A stretch of 64,000 nt of DNA from Lithodes maja (Eukaryota; Arthropoda; Malacostraca; Decapoda; Lithodidae), in assembly GCA_037953745.1 (NCBI GenBank), contig JBAKBP010003078.1:62001-126000 (forward strand), in the 5' to 3' direction. Within the stretch, counting starts at the first letter, position 1, and every line of letters begins with the position of its first letter. Of this stretch, positions 43,413 through 52,449 are shown piece by piece. A model generated the notes under the pieces. That model searched no databases and was not told the origin of the DNA. It was given only the letters and a program-made list of their open reading frames with translations. The position numbers and the translations under genes are program-made.

Positions 43413-45210
43413 TTTGGGTGTTGAGTGCTTGAATTTGTTGTGTGATGTCTTGTGTGTGGGGTGCTGGGGAGTGTTTCAGTGTGTCGCGTTGTCTGATGAG
43501 GTCTTGAATTTCTGGTGTGAAGTTGGGGTTGTGTCTTTTTCTGTTACCTCTTGGAATGTGTTTCTTGTCAGCGTTTTGGATAGTTTTATTGAGTATGTGT
43601 ACAGCATTGTTGATGTTAGTGATGGGTGTACTGTTTAGAGTTGTGAAGTGTTGTTCTGTCTCATTTGTAAATGCTTCCCAGTTAGCTCTTTTATAATTGG
43701 TGTATGTGTGTTTGTGGCTAGCTGGGGTGAGTCTGGTTTTGGTGGTGATAATGATCGGGAGGTGGTCAGAGCCTAAGGTTCTGACCACCCTCCAGGATGT
43801 TGTGGGGGCGAGTTCTGGGGAGCAAAAGGTGATGTCTGGAGATGATGGGTTATAGAGGGCTTGGTGAGGAATATGGGTATGTTGATGGATGTCGTTAAGG
43901 ATGATGAGGTTATCTGTTTGGTTTTGTAGTACCAGCCCTCTGTCTGTGTCGGGGTTGTCGACAAACCAGGCCGACGTCTTGGCGTTGAAGTCACCACCCA
44001 GGATGATGTGTGGGGTGTTTGTGATGTGTTGTAAGTGTGGTCTGTATTCATTTGGTACTGTAGGGGATGTTTGGGGAGGGATGTATGTGTTTATGATGGT
44101 TATGTTGGATTTGTTGCCAGTGCGTATTTTAATTGATTGTATTTCTGTTGTGTTATCATTTGGGGGGAGGAGGGATTTGGTTTGTACACTGGTTACTATG
44201 TATGATATTTCATTGTGTACCAGGGTGATGAGGCCACCGCCCCCGCCGACAGCCCGGTCTTGTCTGATGGTGGTGAAATTATGAAATGTGGGTGTTTTTT
44301 GTGATGTGCGGAGTTTTGTTTCTTGTAAGATGGCAATGTGTATGTTGTGTTGTTTGATGAAGTGTGAGAGTTCGTGTTTCTTTGTGTTAATGCCATCTAT
44401 GTTCAATTGGAGAATGTTAATGTTATGTGCACGATGTATGTTGGGTGCTGCTGCACGAGGATGGGGTGGGGGTGAGGGAGGGGCTGGAGGTTGGGATGGG
44501 TGAGGTGGGGGTGGGGATTGGGGAGCAGGAGATGGGGGTTGGAATGGATTAGGATGGGGTGTGGTATGTTGAGTTGAGGATATGGATGGTATGGGGAGGT
44601 TAGGTGGGTTAGGGAGGAGAGGTGGACGGGTTTTAGGGGGGGGAGTGGATGATATGAAAAGGCTAGGTGGGTTGGGGAGGAGAGGTGGACGGGTTTTAGG
44701 CGAGGGATTTGACTGGGAGAGGGAGGGGCATGAGGAACAGGTCCAGGTGTTCGTGTAGTGTTTCTTGGAGGCAAGTGTTGTACAGGTGAAGTGGGTCCAG
44801 TTCCTGCATGCATTGCAGAGAACTGAACCCTTAGTGTGGCGACTCGAAGTGATGGGTTTTGAGCAAGTTGGACATATGTATGTGTACGTGGGTCCTGGGT
44901 TGCTCTCAATGTCTCCGGCTAGAAGAAGTCTTCGAGAAATGACAGCCGGAGAGTCATTTCTCGGTGTAGGAAAAACTGTGTGATGTGTGTGTGTGTGGTG
45001 TGAGAGGTGTGGAAATTCCCGGCGCGACCGAAGCCGCTCCAAGGACCCGTGCCCCCAGGGAGGGGGCAGGGGATAGTTGTGACGGTTTGGCTCCCGAAAC
45101 TGCTCTCCGCGGCCGTCATCCGGTTGTCCTCCACTGGTCGATTGATCTTGTCTCCGGCCGTGGAGGGTCGGCAGCCATCCGCGGTTGGCAGCTCCGGGAG
45201 GTGGTCCCAC
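43396..45210 (-). CDS. 2A-LINE ORF: 2A-like motif, zinc finger, Pro-rich region, APE endonuclease
   Basis: A 604-codon open frame; its first codon is GTG and there is no ATG before the 2A motif in this frame. An overlapping frame (45269-44919) does start with ATG and may be the true leader joined by a frameshift. LLLAGDIESNPGP (95-107) is a 2A-like motif predicted to release the leader by ribosome skipping. C113, C116, C132, C135, H140, C143, C158 and C161 form a PHD/RING-like zinc finger. Residues 162-256 are Pro-rich with two copies of PKTRPPLLPNPP. The endonuclease spans about 262-500: ILQLNIDGIN, ILQETKL (E297), NTYIPPQ, GGDFNAKTS (D407, N409), SPDITF and LGSDHLPI. The frame ends at 43396 where the RT frame takes over, so endonuclease and RT are separated by one small indel. 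Confidence 0.88.
   Translation of the reverse strand: MGPPPGAANRGWLPTLHGRRQDQSTSGGQPDDGRGEQFREPNRHNYPLPPPWGHGSLERLRSRREFPHLSHHTHTHHTVFPTPRNDSPAVISRRLLLAGDIESNPGPTYTYICPTCSKPITSSRHTKGSVLCNACRNWTHFTCTTLASKKHYTNTWTCSSCPSLSQSNPSPKTRPPLLPNPPSLFISSTPPPKTRPPLLPNPPNLPIPSISSTQHTTPHPNPFQPPSPAPQSPPPPHPSQPPAPPSPPPHPRAAAPNIHRAHNINILQLNIDGINTKKHELSHFIKQHNIHIAILQETKLRTSQKTPTFHNFTTIRQDRAVGGGGGLITLVHNEISYIVTSVQTKSLLPPNDNTTEIQSIKIRTGNKSNITIINTYIPPQTSPTVPNEYRPHLQHITNTPHIILGGDFNAKTSAWFVDNPDTDRGLVLQNQTDNLIILNDIHQHTHIPHQALYNPSSPDITFCSPELAPTTSWRVVRTLGSDHLPIIITTKTRLTPASHKHTYTNYKRANWEAFTNETEQHFTTLNSTPITNINNAVHILNKTIQNADKKHIPRGNRKRHNPNFTPEIQDLIRQRDTLKHSPAPHTQDITQQIQALNTQTNNKN
44890..44928 (-). other. 2A-like ribosome-skipping motif
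   Basis: Codons give LLLAGDIESNPG then P, fitting the 2A consensus D-(V/I)-E-x-N-P-G-P. Such motifs are known near the N-terminus of some APE-type LINEs (for example L1Tc and CR1/Rex1-type elements), where they separate the leader from the downstream protein. Activity here is inferred, not shown. Confidence 0.85.
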
Positions 45211-45370
45211 GGCGTAGACGCCGCCACATCAGGACCGTTGTTCGTCTGTTGTTTATGTTTGTGTTGCATTTACACTTTGGTAGTGGGACTTGCTGAGGGT
45301 TGCTTTTGGGCAGTATATTGTGCTGGGGCTTTGCAGGGAAATATAGATCGGGAATAGGATCAGGAGAAGG

Positions 45371-45449
45371 ATTCCATTTACCATCAGTTGGAAATGAACA
45401 GATTATAATCTGTTCATTTCCAACTTTAGTAATGGTAAATGGAATCCTT
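45371..45449. repeat. 79-bp near-perfect palindrome
   Basis: GGATTCCATTTACCAT and TTGGAAATGAACAGATTATA are mirrored by ATCTGTTCATTTCCAA and ATGGTAAATGGAATCC. The arms differ only by short unpaired inserts (3 and about 8 bases). It sits directly 5' of the 2A-LINE. The right arm continues into a dispersed repeat also seen at about 48885-49010 and 50820-50970. Confidence 0.85.
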
Positions 45450-45632
45450 TACCAGCTGATTTCTTGATACGTAATGACAAAATATGAAACTAGTACCGGT
45501 ATATATCTGCATCATATATATACAGTACCAGGTTTTCATTATTAACAACATATTTCTGTGCACAATCATCGTATTTACTAAGGAATCAAGATGAGGACAT
45601 GATAATTTACCATCAGCAGGAACTACACAGAC

Positions 45633-46118
45633 ACAAAGAAATATCAAAACAACACCCAGCACACGGTATCACACACAATTATTGTCCTCTCTCCCTCCCT
45701 GCCCACCCCGAACCAACTTCCAGAAGCACATCCATACTCATATCTCTCGCCAATCCATCCACTCACTCACAGACAACACGCAGCTGCATGCACGACCTCC
45801 CGAAATCCATCCTTCCGAATCCTCCCTCCCTCGCGAGGACAGAGTCCACCTGGCCAGGCTGAGATGCGGACACCATCCAGCTCTCCTGAGCTATCAGAAG
45901 AGACTGGATGACTCCGTTGTCGACGCCTGCCCGGGATGTAACACAGCACCCCATACCATTAAACACATCATAGAAGACTGCATTTCACACAACCACTTAC
46001 GCCAACAACACAACCTACACTCAATGAGAGCTCTGTGGGAAAGCCCGATCGTGGCCGTGGCCTTCCTCAGGGACTCGGGGCTGTTCGGCCAGGCAGCTTG
46101 GGGAACAACAACAACAAC
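45633..46118 (+). pseudogene. 5'-truncated 2A-LINE copy with 12-bp target duplication
   Basis: Encodes the last 150 or so codons of the RT ORF (REDRVHLARLRCGHHPALLS, CPGCNTAPHTIKHIIEDC, GLFGQAAWG) and ends in a CAA tail. Flanked by AACTACACAGAC at 45621-45632 and 46119-46130. It is close to the minus-strand copy with few differences, for example LHQQ to LRQQ. Confidence 0.9.
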
Positions 46119-46130
46119 AACTACACAGAC

Positions 46131-46539
46131 TATAGTGAGATACTGACTGGTGATCATTGTTTTGAACGAAGCAAGAGTGGAGCTATTCATTACAGGCATT
46201 CCTCACGTAAAGTTGCCTCATTTTAACTCTATCTGGTGCAACGTCTCTGTGTTAATTTGATATTTTGTTATATTATTTCAGAAGGATTTGATTGCTGTTG
46301 CCATTTTCGACCAATGTATTTTTAGTTACCCCTTAGACCATGAACAACGGCTCCCCAGACCCCCTTCAAACTAAAAAAAGCCACCCAGACCCCTTTCAAG
46401 ATAAATATGTAAATTTTTCTGTAGAAAAGTGTGCCGGCTTCTCCTTAATTGTAGACTCGCTATCACTCGCCCATAAAAAATCGACACTGAGTGGGGTGAT
46501 ATGTCTTATAATCACCAAACTAATGAGGTGAAATGTTTT
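46131..46539. other. No recognisable gene; dispersed repeat at the end
   Basis: 46310-46470 resembles 49360-49500 (shared CAAGATAAATATGTA and GTGTTCCGGC-like strings). An acceptor-like TATTATTTCAG at about 46280 is followed by 30 open codons, but this overlaps the repeat and I do not call an exon. Confidence 0.4.
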
Positions 46540-47560
46540 ATTTATTAGTGGCCTCTCCATCATTGACGATATATATGCCTTAACCCCTCCCACCCGGGCC
46601 CGCCTTCTATATGACAGCACTAGGATCCGGGTGATCTGGCCAAAAAACGTAATAGGCCTAGGCCTAGCTCTGTTATTTTAACTGCTAGAGAATTCACACA
46701 CACACATTTCGAAATGTAGCCCTGTTTTGTATCTTTAGACTGGCATTAAGTAGAGCTCTCTAGGTCAACTGGTTCAGTTGTGATGACGATTTCCGTGGAG
46801 AGAGTTTTGATGCGATGTTAGCAATATCGGACAATAACAAACACCAATTCTCGTTCTACTAAACAATAACAACAACAGTCCGACTTCTCCTTGTTTTTGA
46901 AGGTGCGCATCGCTCCGACCGGCTTTGTTTACATTTGGTTCGACGCACGGCTTTCAAACCACGCATAAGAAGGGTCACCAGACCTGTTGTTGCTTGATTT
47001 CCTTTGTACTCCTTTGTACATAATAGGCTTTCAAGCTTACAGAGTTTAAAATGACACCCGGGCTCCTGCCCATCTGCCGCGGTGTCATTTTAAAATGACA
47101 ACCGGGCAGAAACGGTTAAACAGTAATGGCACTTTTTGAACTGCAAAGTCAGCTGTTCAAACCCCCCCCCCCCCCCGGAGCAATGAGATCAATCATTGTA
47201 AGCGTACGCTCATAATAACTTACGGACTTGTCCTTATGATGCGGATGCCACTACGAAAAAACTTGGTCAAAAAAAATAATAAAAGAAAAAGTTTAGAACT
47301 TTTATCTGTTCTACGCTTCCTGTAGTTCAGATGTTATCCAACTTGGGTTCTACGGGACGCTTCGCATATCGTCCTTCCTGCTCCGGGGCTCTGCGCCGAG
47401 CGGACGTACGGTTCCTGACCTCTCTTCATACGTCCCTCTTCCGTCCGGATTGTGAGTCTTCTGCTCATTTATACTAATCTGAGATGTTCCAGAGTAGGTT
47501 TAGATTAGTGAGGTCGGGCGTGCTGATTGGCGCGACCCCCAGGAGCTGTGTTTTAGGGTG
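46540..47560 (+). repeat. Diverged copy of the unclassified repeat body, with a MITE
   Basis: Homologous to 23630-24092 (CCATCATTGACGATAT at the start, AGGTCGGGCGTGC near the end). The MITE at 46584-47115 interrupts it where the 23.6-kb copy has an empty TTAA. Conversely, it lacks the MITE found at 24097. Contains a poly-C run at about 47160. Confidence 0.7.
46584..47115. mobile_element. TTAA-flanked MITE, family I, diverged copy
   Basis: 532 bp between TTAA at 46580-46583 and 47116-47119. Ends are CCCCTCCCACCCGGGCC and, inverted, CCGTTTCTGCCCGG. Core strings AGAGCTCTCTAGGTCAACTG and GTGATGACGATTTCCG link it to family I. Confidence 0.8.
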
Positions 47561-47689
47561 CTTTTTTGAGGTTGCGTCCTTTGGTCGTGATAAGGCAAGG
47601 ACGCCACTTGTGTTTGTTTTTTCCCTCTAGTTTTATTTAGCCTTACTATCATAGGTTAGAAGCTTTTATTTCTTGTGAGAAGCACTTTT

Positions 47690-47826
47690 CGGCCACCAAT
47701 TAGGTGGGTTAAGTGTCCCTTGATTTTGGCTCTGTCACTCTTTCAAATATGGGGGAGGCACTCGCTACAGGCAGTTCTGCCTTTTGTCTCCCTCACTTAC
47801 ATAGAACAAAAATAAAAAATAAAAAA
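47690..47826 (+). pseudogene. 3' end of a Jockey-like LINE
   Basis: Matches the 3' end of the minus-strand element at 53083-54305 in opposite orientation (GATTTTGGCTCTGTCACTCT, ATGGGGGAGGCACTCGCTA, CTTTTGTCTCCCTCA). It ends in an A-rich stretch (about 47808-47826). Too short to encode a domain. Confidence 0.65.
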
Positions 47827-48210
47827 GACCTGGAGATGGTCTTGCCAGGGTCCCCAAGGATGTTGTGCAGTGGGCTATGGAAAAACCAGGCGTAGAGGAG
47901 TGGCTGGTGCGTGTGATGATAATGAAGATATTCAAGGACTCACGAACGGCAGTAAGGGTGAAAGGTGTATGGAGTGAGGAGTTTACATTAGTGTAGGAGT
48001 CTGTCTGGGCTCTGTCTAAGCTCTTTTATCTTTGTTATGGTTCTGGAGGCACTGTCTGGAGATTTTAGAACTGGGCTCCCTTGGGAACTGCTGTACACAG
48101 ATGACCTAGTTCTTATTGCAGATAATGTACAGGATGCCGAGGCCAAATTCAGAAGATGGAGATAGGGCATGGTAAATAAAGGATTAAGTGTTAATATAAA
48201 TATAATCAAG
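47827..48210 (+). pseudogene. Degraded RTE-like RT fragment
   Basis: Frames broken by stops give VPKDVVQWAMEKPGVEEWLV and SRTAVRVKGVWSEEF, then LLYTDDLVLIADNVQDAE, the catalytic region with T in place of A in ADD, then KGLSVNINIIK. This is the RT region between motifs A and C of an RTE-type LINE distinct from the main RTE family here. Confidence 0.65.
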
Positions 48211-48309
48211 ATTTTGCACAGTAAAATAGGGTGTGGAAATGTTTTGAAAGTGGTGTATGTCTAATTTAAGCTTAATCAATTCAACTTCACTGCCTAATCT
48301 AACTTTACT

Positions 48310-48366
48310 CAAACCAAACCTAACCTAATCTAACCTAACCTAACCTAACCTAACCTAACCTCATCT
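48310..48366 (+). repeat. Interstitial arthropod telomere-like repeat, (CCTAA)n
   Basis: A run of AACCT units including about seven uninterrupted CCTAA repeats at 48322-48359, with degenerate units (CCTAATC, CATCTAATC) on both sides. CCTAA/TTAGG is the canonical arthropod telomere repeat. Confidence 0.85.
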
Positions 48367-49104
48367 AATCTATTGTGTTTAGGATTGTGCCTGTTTGGGT
48401 GTGATCTTGAGAAGTGAGGTAGTTTTAAACTGCTTCCATATTTATATGACCAGCCCGTTAAGTGTCTCATTTTGTGACTTGATGGTTTGGTTAAAGTACA
48501 GTACTTGATAAAAAATAAGAAACAAAAATCCATATACTGTACTGTATAATTATACAAACAGACTTTTGACTTGCCCTGTTAATTCAAATGTAAAACTTGC
48601 AACACACAAACCAAAGCCAGAAGCCGCACAATATAAAGACAAACAAAATGATAAAAATCACAGTAGAAATAGCAAATTGAAGATTAGCAAAGTAAAATTA
48701 TTAACCCCATCAGTACCGGTGATTTTTTTTTTTCCAGCTGCATTTAGACTATTTTATGAAGCTTAGGAAGGATATTAGTAGCTAATAGGATAAATTGAAA
48801 TACAGGTAGTCTGTAACCTTTTCATTGGTAGATGTCGTTAAGCTGAAGAAAATCGTCTATGCCCTTTTTTTTTTTTTTTTTTTGCAGCTGACGGTAAATT
48901 GAATCCTTTAGTAACTGAATTCTTGATACTTACAGTAATGAAAAAATATGAAAGTACTATGTCTCTGCATCATATAAATACCAAGTTTTCATATTTAACA
49001 TACTTCGCTACAAAATGTTTGTAATAGCTGAGTAAATTAGGTGAATGCCCTCGTAGTACCCCTTCCACCTGTCATATTCTTATTATTTTTCCCCATCCTC
49101 CCAG
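48367..49104. other. No recognisable gene
   Basis: Contains a piece resembling the Penelope-like 3' end (TGTAAAACTTGCAACACACA at about 48592), poly-T runs (about 48727 and 48867) and a dispersed repeat (48885-49010) shared with 45440-45560. Confidence 0.45.
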
Positions 49105-49217
49105 CATGCAGGAGGACATGGCTGTGGGCACGGGCTACGTCGACTACCTCAAGTTGATCCAGGGACTTACGCTCTTTGTCCAGTGTGGCATCGAGGCACC
49201 CTTCATGTTCGTCAATA
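49105..49217 (+). CDS. Candidate internal exon of an unidentified host gene
   Basis: A pyrimidine-rich acceptor (TTATTTTTCCCCATCCTCCCAG, ending at 49104) precedes a 113-base open segment. A strong donor (GTGAGT, 49218-49223) follows. The frame from the ATG at 49106 gives 37 codons, beginning MQEDMAVGTGYVDYLKL and ending GIEAPFMFVN. Third codon positions are strongly G/C, unlike the AT-rich surroundings, as expected for a host exon and not for the local retroelements. The peptide looks globular and partly hydrophobic, but I do not recognise the protein. The ATG may be internal. The acceptor could instead be the CAG seven bases downstream. Neighbouring exons are not visible; introns here would be full of transposons. 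Confidence 0.5.
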
Positions 49218-49273
49218 GTGAGTCTCGCCTCAGTTATGTGTACTGTAAGATTTTGTTTTTTCCCCCCATAAGA

Positions 49274-49355
49274 CTAGTTTGTGCAGTTTAAAGGTTTATA
49301 TTTTGGTTTGCTCCCTAGTTTGTGCAGTTTAAAGGTTTATATTTTGGTTTGCTCC
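49274..49355 (+). repeat. 41-bp perfect tandem duplication
   Basis: CTAGTTTGTGCAGTTTAAAG through TTTGGTTTGCTCC occurs twice in direct succession (49274-49314 and 49315-49355), just downstream of the candidate exon. Confidence 0.9.
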
Positions 49356-49724
49356 CTAGACCTCCATCAAGCTTAAAAAACACCCTCAAGACACCACTTC
49401 AAGATAAATATGTACATTTTTCATTGGAAAGTGTTCCGGCCAGAGGCCGGTTCCTCCTATATTAAAGGCTGGCTATCGCTTGCTAGGAAAAAAATACACC
49501 TACTGTAAATAGCACGAAAGGCCATAATATTGACCAAAGAAATTTGGTGAAAGGGATTAAAACGCCAAATTAATGGGCCAAACGTGTTCAAATCTCAAAA
49601 CTTAAGGGGCCTATCAATGAGGGAGAAGGTAGCTCTAGAAAAAAAAGACTCCCTTACAAAGGACCTGTGTTGTTCATAATGTTTAGTAACCCTTTGAGTC
49701 CTTCATGTTTGTTAACTTTGTTAA
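49356..49724. other. Dispersed repeat and unclassified DNA
   Basis: 49360-49500 is related to 46310-46470. No coding sequence recognised. Confidence 0.45.
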
Positions 49725-50374
49725 CCCATTGAGACCCAGCGTCGCACGTGATGCGTCGGCAGTTTATCACCAACTCCCAGCGACGCAACACGTGCGTCCG
49801 GCATATTAAAATAATTTACGTGGCTCGTAAGGTAGGAAATGGCGGGAGAATAGGAGGGGGAGGTACCGTAGTGTGTGTGGTGGAGCCGGGCCGGTAAGGT
49901 GTGAGCGGGCCAAGACAGCCGCGCGGCCGGTGGTGGTGGGCTTAGTGGGGATACTTTACACCCTTAGTTCACCGCCACTTTGAACCTTCATTACTCCGGT
50001 CGTATGGGAGCTAGAGGCTTGAGATTTATGCGAGACACTCCTTAGGATGTATGCCGTACAATGCCATACTCAGTTTTCACCCTAGTGCTCCCGGTGCGGA
50101 GTGGTCATGCGGGGGAGACGAACTTTCGACCGCCACCCCAAATGACCGAGGCGATTTTTTTTTTTTTTCATTTCTCACCATTCTCTTCCATTTTGGCTCA
50201 ACAATTTTTTTTGTGGCTCCCCCCTCCCCCCCCCAAAAAAAAATATCGGAGGTGATTTTTTTTTTTTTCATTTCTCATCCTTGTCTTCCATTTTAGCAAA
50301 CAAAAAAAAAAAAAAGTGAAAATGGCTTGGGACTGGGGTGAACAAAATATTATAACTAGCCGGGGCTCAACGGG
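49725..50374. mobile_element. TTAA-flanked MITE, family II
   Basis: 650 bp between TTAA at 49721-49724 and 50375-50378. Ends are CCCATTGAGACCCAGCG and, inverted, CCCGTTGAGCCCCGGCTAG. Internal direct repeats (GGCGATTTTTTTTTTTTTCA-like, TTCTTCCATTTTGGC-like) lie at 50148-50310. Its ends match those of the element at 59009-59456. No transposase. Confidence 0.82.
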
Positions 50375-51097
50375 TTAATAGTGAGGGTCAACTTGGTTAT
50401 ACATGTACAGTAATCCTGGGTGTCCAACAAAAACAGAGTCCAGTATTTTTAGTATTTTTTATTGTATTTTTTTAACATCATTCTTAACACCAATAACCCC
50501 CAAATGAAATTTATTAAAGCATGTGGGGATTGGGCCTGAGCATATAGATAGATATAGATAGATGTGATTCTCCCAGGATTCGAACATAAGATATCTCGCA
50601 TAGAACTTGCATACTCTAACTATTATTATGTAAAGGTAAAATTAAGGTTTATATTTACAATTATGTCTTTGGAAGGCATAAGATGGCCAGACCAATGGTA
50701 TTTCATGTTAATTATCTTATATTCCTCCTATGCATTCAAGTCTTCAAACAAAATTGCTCCGGGTTGACACCCTGCAGTAGGCCTACTCTATTTTTATTTA
50801 TTTATTTATTTTTGTTTTACCTGGTGGAAAATTTACTCTATTAGCAGCTCATTTCTCTTGATGGGAGAGTAAGAAACTGCTATGTCTCTGTATCCTATCA
50901 ATGCCAACTTTCCTAATTACAACATATTTGACTAAAAAAAATCGAATACTGTAGTTGAGTAATTAACGCTTTCAGTACGGGTAATGGAACTCGTTAGCCT
51001 TGGTCAGCAACCCATCTAGGGGAGACAACCTTATAAAAATCCGGGTGGATGGGACTCGTCAGCCTTGGTCGGCAACCTGTCTAGGGTAGTAAACCTG
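50375..51097. other. No recognisable gene
   Basis: AT-rich. 50820-50970 is another copy of the dispersed repeat seen at 45440 and 48885. A duplicated phrase (GGACTCGTCAGCCTTGGTC and AACTCGTTAGCCTTGGTC) occurs at about 50990-51070. Confidence 0.4.
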
Positions 51098-51101
51098 ATA
51101 A

Positions 51102-51720
51102 TAATAATAATAATAATAATAATATTTATTCAGTTAGCAATTTACAGAGTTGGTACCACATAGTTTGTTACAAATATGACATGTACCAGCCTTGCATAAT
51201 TCCAACTAAGGATAGCCCAATAAGGCCGTTAGGCGTATTTCCATTGGGGTCCTTGTGGGATTAGGTTAGCTGGGGAAAATGGGGAGGATAAAGAAATAGA
51301 TACTTTAGAGAAAGTATTTCTAGGGGGTTATTTTAAGATACCTTACATCCTATAGTAAATATCAGTAATCCGTAATCAGTAATCATTTCAGTTTGGTTTG
51401 TCTATCTCTAATAATAATAATAATAATAATAATATTTATTCAGTTAGCAATTTACAGAGTTGGTACCACATAGTTTGTTACAAATATGACCTGTACCAGC
51501 CTTGCATAATTCCAACTAAGGATAGCCCAATAAGGCCGTTAGGCGTATTTCCATTGGGGTCCTTGTGGGATTAGGTTAGCTGGGGAAAAAAGGGGAGGAT
51601 AAAGAAATGGATACTTTAGAAAAAGTATTTCTAGGGGGTTATTTTAAGATACCTTACATCCTATAGTAAATATCAGTAATCCGTAATCAGTAATCATTTC
51701 AGTTTGGTTTGTCTATCTCT
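51102..51720 (-). repeat. 310-bp tandem duplication of a LINE 3' UTR with ATA tails
   Basis: Units 51102-51411 and 51412-51720 both begin with an ATA/TAA microsatellite and ATTTATTCAGTTAGCAATTT and end TTTGGTTTGTCTATCTC. They differ at few positions. Their right end joins the C-terminus of the LINE fragment that follows on the minus strand, so the microsatellite is that LINE's 3' tail and its 3' UTR is present twice. Confidence 0.85.
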
Positions 51721-52195
51721 TATGTCGCATTTAGTAGTAGACATAAGCTTGGTGCTCCCTTCTCGCAGCTGTCCGGTTCAGGTGTTCCTTCAGGCTACGT
51801 CTGAAGGAATACAGTGTTCTCTTTTCACGGACTGACTGGGGTAGGTCGTTCCAGTCTTTGATGGCGGTGAAGAAGAATGTTTGCTTACCCTGTCCTTGGA
51901 TTCTCGGGACCTTAAAATTAAACATCCTGTTTCTTGTATTATGTCCACTCCTCTCATTTGCTTTAACAAAATCATTCTTTAGGTACTCTGGAGCTCTGTC
52001 ATAGAAAATTTTGAAGGCATTAGTGAGCCTGATTTGTTTGGCCCTGTCAGCGACATTGAGCATACCTAGTGACTGAAGTTGTTCCTGGCCAACATGTGAT
52101 CTGGGTCCTAGGTTCAGCATGAACCTAACCATTTTATTTTGAGTGACCTGAAGTTTGTGCTGTGCTGATTTAGATGATGCAAATACGTACTGCTT
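51721..52195 (-). pseudogene. C-terminal RT fragment of a CR1/L2-group LINE
   Basis: Minus frame from about 52190: FASSKSAQHKLQVTQNKMVR, then GMLNVADRAKQIRLTNAFKI, YDRAPEYLKNDFVK, NRMFNFKVPRIQGQGKQTFF, DWNDLPQSVR and SFRRSLKEHL. This is the thumb and tail region after the RT core. 5'-truncated. It is probably the source of the duplicated 3' UTR at 51102-51720. Confidence 0.8.
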
Positions 52196-52443
52196 ATCTA
52201 AGTGTAAGGCAGGTTAGTGGAGGGACTAGCCGAACACCACTGTAGAAAAATAGTGCTAACAAGTTGCATAGAGGGCCTCGGAGTCGGACGGATCCTGAAT
52301 TGAGTGGTCAATCCTGTAAGTTCTTCAGTAAACTGGCTCGGGTTGTCCCTCTTCTAAGGAGTAGGTCCACTTGGGGGCCTTCTGTGTATGGCCACCCTCA
52401 TTGAGGGGAGTAAGGCATCTGGCAATAGATTGATAGATAGATA
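52196..52443 (+). repeat. 3' end of a diverged RTE-like element
   Basis: The last part, ATGGCCACCCTCATTGAGGG and GGCAATAGATTGATAGATAG, parallels the RTE 3' ends at 32200-32265 and 56400-56458 (TGGCCACCCCTTCGGGG, GGCAATAGATAG). No coding motif left. Confidence 0.65.
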
Positions 52444-52449
52444 GTACGG

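Larger units (their letters stand above)
41297..45360 (-). mobile_element. 2A-type LINE (APE non-LTR retrotransposon), near full length
   Basis: On the minus strand it begins at about 45360 (5' limit uncertain) and ends at 41297 in GGGAACAACAACAACAACAG, a CAA-type tail. It encodes in order a short leader, a 2A-like motif, a zinc finger, a Pro-rich region, APE endonuclease, RT and a C-terminal Cys/His motif. Two related insertions (40065-40576 and 45633-46118) show that the family is mobile. RT style places it near the I/Jockey LINE groups; the clade is not proven. Confidence 0.85.

Noticed and set aside
43889..44503. Plus-strand ORFs over the 2A-LINE (43889-44284, 44288-44503) and the minus ORF 44403-44909
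   Set aside because: They are shadows of the endonuclease and Pro-rich coding frame on the minus strand.
46275..46380. A second exon after an acceptor-like TATTATTTCAG at about 46280
   Set aside because: The open stretch overlaps a dispersed repeat (shared with 49360) and has no donor or recognisable peptide.
48700..50990. TTAACCCCATCAGTACCGG (48703) and TTAACGCTTTCAGTACGGG (50968) as the two ends of another TTAA element
   Set aside because: Both face the same way and do not form inverted termini; at most they are solo ends of related MITEs.
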